Source: Psilocybe azurescens
Taxonomy: Eukaryota; Basidiomycota; Agaricomycetes; Agaricales; Agrocybaceae
Direction: 5' to 3'
Assembly (NCBI GenBank): GCA_023853785.1
Contig: JAJIRX010000668.1
Location: forward strand, 558,001-622,000
DNA: 64,000 bases
Both the position numbers and the translations under genes were made by a program. The notes beneath the pieces were generated by a model that saw nothing but the letters and a program-made list of their open reading frames with translations, did no database searches and was not told the origin of the DNA. Position 1 is the first letter of the stretch, and each line of letters starts with the position of its first letter. Positions 59,184 through 64,000 of this stretch are shown here, in pieces.

Positions 59184-61346
59184 TCATGGTTCATCCTCGT
59201 TGGCAGGGCCTTCCTCGTCGTCGTCATCTTCTTCATCCCCAAAATCACGATACATAGCAACTGTTGCCGAGTCACCACAATGCTCCTCTAATAGCCTCAA
59301 GGTTTCGTGTCTCAGGAAGGGCGGTTCACGAAAACGCTCAGCTTCAAAGAAGAAAATAGGCGGGACTGGATGCATCCATTGAATGAGGCGGTTGCAGACT
59401 AGGAAGCGACTGATAGCAAATGCTGGACAGGTGCATACCCATTCCTTAACTTTTGGTTTATACGTGTCATTAATTGGCATTGTAATTGCATTTTTCTCTA
59501 GCTTTCGCCACATTTCCTCGAACCCCTTCCGCCAGCCCGACGACTCGCGGTAACGGGCCTGCTCTTTAACAAACGATCGAGCTTTCTGTAATACGTTGGC
59601 CCAGCATCGTAATGAGGATCTAGACCAGTAAGTCACATCGGGGCGTGTGGAGGTGGTGGAGGAAATCGTGCTTAATTCGTCACCGGCTGATGTCGTTGTA
59701 AGTTTTCTTTTAAAAAATATTTTATACGATAATTGACTTACTGGCTCTCCAATATCATTCTAGTCTTGAAGACCGGTATCAATGTATGAGCACATCGAAC
59801 CCAGAGCTCGCAGCAATCTGCACGGTACCAATCCTCCCAAAGGTAAATTCACACCTCATGTAGCTCGTGCTTCACACAGAAGTCGTACATGCGCTGAACG
59901 GCACATCTTTTTATTAGTTTGGGATCTGGAGGGCCGCATCCAGGGATTATAGGATGAGCGCAGTAGTGCCGCTCCATCATGTTGGTGATGGTATCGCGAT
60001 AGAGAGGAGGGCAAATGGTACGCTGTCCTCGCTTTTCGTCGTCGTCGTCGCTAACACTTGACTGCATGTTTTCTGCAGATCCGTCCAGTGCCGCTACCTC
60101 TTCCTGTTCCTCGATTGTTGGAAGGTGCGCCGCTGGGATCGATATCCACAAGCCTGCACCCCGAATGACACTACCCACCACGGAAGCAATATTCGACATA
60201 CGCAACTTTATTCGAAGTAAGTTTGTCATGTCGCCGAGTGGTGGCAAACGTTGACTCTGAGTGGCAGGTAGATGTGCCCCGGTGGTTGGAGCCAGAGGAG
60301 GTGGTGGTCGAGCAGCTAACTGTGGGCCCACGCGAGCTGCAGTTTCGTGCACCTTTTCGATGAGAGGAGGCAGTTCATTGTCGAGTTTATCCCCCTCACA
60401 ATCAGCGACGTCCAATCCGCCTGTTCTTGGATGATCTGGAGGGCTTCCGGAGGCATTCGAACATCGGAACAGAGGACATTGACGTTGCAAGCGTATGAAG
60501 ATATACTGGCTGCCATGCTTGTTTTGCTCGTACTTGACCAACAATGCACTTTTACATGGATATCGCTTCATTGCAACGGCGTCGCGATGTTTAACGTCTG
60601 ACTTCTCTGATTTCTTCGAAGGCTTCTTCCGATGTTTATCTTGGCTACACCAAAGTCGTGTTGTATGCCCTCCTTTTAGTGGGCGATTGTCACGGACACT
60701 TTTTAATTGGTAATTTTTGTTCTATTACACTTTCAATAATGTATTGACGTGAATCTGTAACTTTCCATAGCTGCTCGGCGAGCATATGGGTACATTCTTT
60801 TAGCGTTACAAGATCGTCCTCCTCAATTGTGTAGGTACCATGGAAATCGACATGTGGGCTTGCTTCAAAATGAGCACCTGCATCCATATAGTTCTCTACC
60901 ACTTGAGATGTATATGTCAGTATACCCAATAGCTTTTCAATGTCGTAACTGACGTCCTCATCAAGGTCCATAAAAGGTATTCCATCTTCATTGCAATCGT
61001 CATCGTCAGATATTATTCATGGGTGTTCTCCCTTTTGACGCGTCTGTTGTGCTTGGTGTTTCGACAACTTTTTGGCTTGAACGGCCCTGTCGGACCAACC
61101 TTGCTCGACGATTTCGGCAGTGGTCGCATCACTTGAATTGCCCACTTGCAAATCTTTTGCAGCCGGGCTTGCTGCATTCAACTGGAAGGGAACCTTCGTC
61201 TGTGATGTCGATGTTGTAGCCATAAACATGTCTTTTGCATTTGGTAAACTACCCAACATATCACTGCATAAATATGTATAAGAATTCCCATTTATTGAAA
61301 TGTGAGTCGGGGAGTATTGCCTAATGTTATCTTTGCACCCGAGCAC
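59184..61346 (-). pseudogene. Mutator-like (MULE) SWIM-finger protein, copy 2, broken
   Basis: Inverted relative of 55.7-57.7 kb. The N-terminus at 61346-61017 includes FQLNAASPAAKDLQVGNSSD; 60971-60690 encodes VSYDIEKLLGILTYTSQVVE and EEDDLVTLKECTHMLAEQLW; 60571-59849 is a long frame with KRYPCKSALLVKYEQN (FAR1-like) through PIIPGCGPPDPKLIKRCAVQ. After a frame change, 59636-59184 contains KEWVCTCPAFAISRFLVC (SWIM, last His replaced by Arg-Leu) and PIFFFEAERFREPPFLRHET, ending in an acidic tail. The catalytic core is absent as in copy 1. Frameshifts near 61015, 60690 and 59840 inactivate it. Confidence 0.75.
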
Positions 61347-61429
61347 AGATCAATGCCGGGGAGCAAAACAGGGTCTAAAGGATTTTATGAAGTGTTAACA
61401 ATGGGCTGGAATGACACCAGTCGAATACG

Positions 61430-61673
61430 GCCTAATACGGCCCTCGTTTGAAACATACTAACCGGACGGGCCCTTATTGCTGGGAGTGAAGATTACGATG
61501 CAGCCAGGTCGACAATTGTGATTCGTCGCATCATTATCTTGAAATTTCCATTCGACCGGATATGCAGCGTGATCTTAGAAAGTTCGAAGCAGGGATGGGA
61601 GACGGGAGATGCGGACAAGATTGGAAAGCTGAGCGGGTTGTTGAATGTTGTTATTTTGGAACTCCGCAAATTA
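61430..61673 (+). repeat. Dispersed repeat R, copy 3 (left part)
   Basis: Matches 58260-58515 in the same orientation. It is cut at 61673 by the 2.3-kb TIR transposon and its right side resumes at 63978 (ATTTCATAACACTCACTCAC), running off the window. Confidence 0.8.
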
Positions 61674-61745
61674 TACTCGTGCCCAATTTTAGTATCCGTG
61701 ATTATGTAATATGATAGCGTTTCCCTCCCGGTTGGTCAACATTAA

Positions 61746-62557
61746 ATGGCCTCGTTCTCAACAGATAGAATAAATAAATCTATGAAATTAAAATGAGAGG
61801 ATTCTGTGTATCTATAGATTATTATTTCAGATTTATGTATAGAGGCATCCAGTATTAGGTTGGTGGGACACAAATCAGTCAACTTTCACGCTTTTTAGTG
61901 CTGATGCTAAGTTGAGAAGGATAGAACATTTCCATGACCGTATTTAATCTAGATAACTTATGAATAATATTTTTGAGACTATTAAGAGTATACACATTCA
62001 TTTATTAGGCAGCAGCAACATTTCTGGGCATGAATATTGCAATACAGATTTGATCATAACAATTTCTGGTAGTGGTCAAGCATAAACAACCTCTTTCTCA
62101 AGAACCAAGACATCCAAAGACACCCAAAATTTTAAGCCTTTAATTTAATTTTTCTATTAAAACATTCCTGAATTTTGGAAGGGATTTATTGCACAGAAAC
62201 TCTGCAAGATGCTTGGTTCTGATTGTCTAAATTTAATTCAAATTGGTAATCAAATCTGTATTGCAATATTCATGCCCAGAAATGTTGCTGCTGCCTAATA
62301 AATGAATGTGTATACTCTTAATAGTCTCAAAAATATTATTCATAAGTTATCTAGATTAAATACGGTCATGGAAATGTTCTATCCTTCTCAACTTAGCATC
62401 AGCACTAAAAAGCGTGAAAGTTGACTGATTTGTGTCCCACCAACCTAATACTGGATGCCTCTATACATAAATCTGAAATAATAATCTATAGATACACAGA
62501 ATCCTCTCATTTTAATTTCATAGATTTATTTATTCTATCTGTTGAGAACGAGGCCAT
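61746..62557. mobile_element. Foldback element: perfect 314-bp palindrome arms
   Basis: 61741-62054 and 62249-62562 are exact reverse complements over 314 bp, separated by 194 bp. Taking TTAA (61742-61745, 62558-62561) as target duplication leaves an 812-bp element beginning ATGGCCTCGTTCTC. Removing it restores the left TIR of the surrounding transposon, matching its right TIR. There is no coding capacity. TTAA targets are typical of piggyBac, but the ends lack the usual CCC start. Confidence 0.9.
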
Positions 62558-62898
62558 TTAATGGGCTCTGGTGTCATGTCTGGAACAGTCCAGATTTGGA
62601 TGTTTTTTTCAAAACCATGGGGTTATGAAGTACTAAATATGTAGAATTATAAATGGTTTGTGTGCGCTTTTTGCCCTCTAAATTAGGAATGTCACAAGTT
62701 CAATTTCTGATCATTGCAAACATTATAAACTTGCAGAAAATCATTCTAAAATTCTTATTTTATTAACAATTAATTGTACAGCTGTAATTTTTTTAGAGAG
62801 CAAGCTTTACATCTATTACACAGTCTACATTCATATCTATCAATTTTTGTCAGGCAATAACATATTAATTAAATCAGTAAACATACCTCAAGCTTTGG

Positions 62899-63640
62899 CT
62901 ACAAATTCACAATGTTTGCAGTTGTTCTTTCCTTTACAGTTTGTTCCTTCAAGGCCAGCAGCAACACACACCATGCATCTGCATTTTTCTCATCACCCCA
63001 AATTGCATAGAGTGGACCAGGAGTAAAAGATTGACTCATATTTATATTGCCTGTTGGTCCTGGCATAGAATATAGTCCAGACATTGATGCCTCTGGGTCC
63101 TGCATTGTCACATCTTGGAATATCAATTCAGATGAAGGTGCATCTATACCCAGTGTTTACTGTATCTTGGACAATAGATGTTGACAATGAAGATGCCTCT
63201 GCACTTTGCATTGGCATTGGCACATCTTGAGTGACAAATATTCCTGTAGAAATTGAGGTACTTTCAACCTGCATAGTATGAGAAGTTATGACTCATGGCT
63301 GGTGTCTTTTGCTGCAGGAAGGACATATGAAACATGATTATCTGACTGCACTCATTTCTCATGTGGTTTTCTCTGTGGCTGATTTGCTAAAATTGTTTGC
63401 TTCTCTTGACAGTGCTCACTCCAAAACTTGTAATATGCAGCTAAATGTTCTCAGAGTTTGTAAAAAATTGTTTTTCCAAAGTAATATACTTTGCCCCACA
63501 TCAACAGATTGAGAATTATTATCTTGCTTTTTCTTGCCGAAACTTGCTTTTGCTCCACCTGCAGACTGAACAGCCTTGTTTTTCTGGCCTTTGGGCCTTT
63601 TACCAGATATTTTGAGTGGATTAAGCAATATATCAACAAT
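62899..63640 (-). pseudogene. Unknown protein remnant inside the TIR transposon
   Basis: 63628-63420 encodes LKISGKRPKGQKNKAVQSAG, a basic Lys-rich start, and after a 1-nt change HLAAYYKFWSEHCQEKQ and NQPQRKPHEK. 63126-62899 encodes SGLYSMPGPTGNI and PLYAIWGDEKNADAWCVLLL. The two may be parts of one gene separated by an intron or by decay. No transposase motif is seen and the function is unknown. Confidence 0.4.
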
Positions 63641-64000
63641 CAGAAGTAATTGGATGGTGAGGGATGAGGGACAAACAAAGAGACTATAATTCAGCGGCCA
63701 GCAATTATTAACAGCCGTTTTGGGTCAGTCACCCGATTTGGGTGTTAATTTTGATGGGCTTCCGAATTGGGGTGTTAATTTTTGATGGGTTTCCGAATTG
63801 GGGTGTTAATTTTGACAGCTTCCCAATTAGGCTGTTAAATTGTGGCTATGCACATTAACACCCTAATTGGGGTGTTAAAGTGTTCCAGACACGGCTCCAG
63901 AGCCTTTAATGTTGACCAACCGGGAGGGAAACGCCATCATATTACATAATCACGGATACTAAAATTGGGCACAAGTAATTTCATAACACTCACTCACCTT

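Larger units (their letters stand above)
61674..63977. mobile_element. 2.3-kb TIR transposon with subterminal repeats
   Basis: The left end (61674 onward, TACTCGTGCCCAATTTTAG) and right end (to 63977) are inverted repeats of at least 110 bp once the palindromic insertion at 61746-62557 is removed. The right subterminal region (63734-63840) has four copies of a 29-30 bp unit containing GGGTGTTAATTTT. Minus-strand coding relics lie inside. The superfamily is not identified; no DDE motif is visible. It inserted into repeat R. Confidence 0.8.

Overview
The window looks like nuclear DNA of a mushroom-forming basidiomycete (Agaricomycetes). The pointers are short 45-75 bp GT-AG introns, an F-box protein with the usual Agaricomycete layout, remnants of KDZ transposons with cysteine clusters, a DUF6729-type exonuclease relic, a Ty3/Gypsy chromovirus and Mutator relics with SWIM fingers. 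The species cannot be named from the sequence alone. There is no prokaryotic operon, rRNA or CRISPR array.

Layout. 1-6.5 kb is an old tandem duplication of a gene for a small secreted, acidic protein with dibasic sites: the first copy is frameshifted, the second is intact. A PIF/Harbinger transposon sits in copy 1, and copy 2 keeps the matching empty site. 7.6-12.7 kb is the main gene island: an F-box gene (+) meets two tandem alpha/beta hydrolase genes (-) of the BEM46/ABHD13 type, each with nine exons in identical positions. 12.9-18.5 kb is a three-unit tandem array of an AT-rich element whose head is packed with GC-rich hairpins; I do not recognise it. 18.7-25.1 kb holds a small unknown gene, a duplicated pair of four-exon unknown genes, a pogo-like element inside a Mutator fragment, and a chitin deacetylase pseudogene.

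25.3-64 kb is transposon territory, mostly AT-rich and decayed: a dispersed repeat (called R below), a 0.53-kb inverted-repeat element present twice with target duplications, KDZ remnants in both orientations, an unknown gene split by a 2.4-kb solo LTR, a broken DUF6729 exonuclease gene, a chromovirus (41.4-51.8 kb) whose chromodomain is split by another LTR insertion, solo LTRs nested inside LTRs (one carrying a tRNA-like sequence), two inverted Mutator/SWIM relics, and a terminal 2.3-kb inverted-repeat transposon that itself carries a perfect 314-bp palindrome.

The likely expressed host genes are therefore few: the secreted protein at 5.3-6.0 kb, the F-box protein, the two hydrolases, the 138-aa protein at 18.7-19.2 kb and the gene pair at 20.6-21.5 and 24.1-25.1 kb. 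Most of the rest records successive transposition and decay, and several insertions can be ordered from nesting, target duplications and empty sites. All gene models were spliced by hand from reading frame, splice signals and comparison between paralogs.
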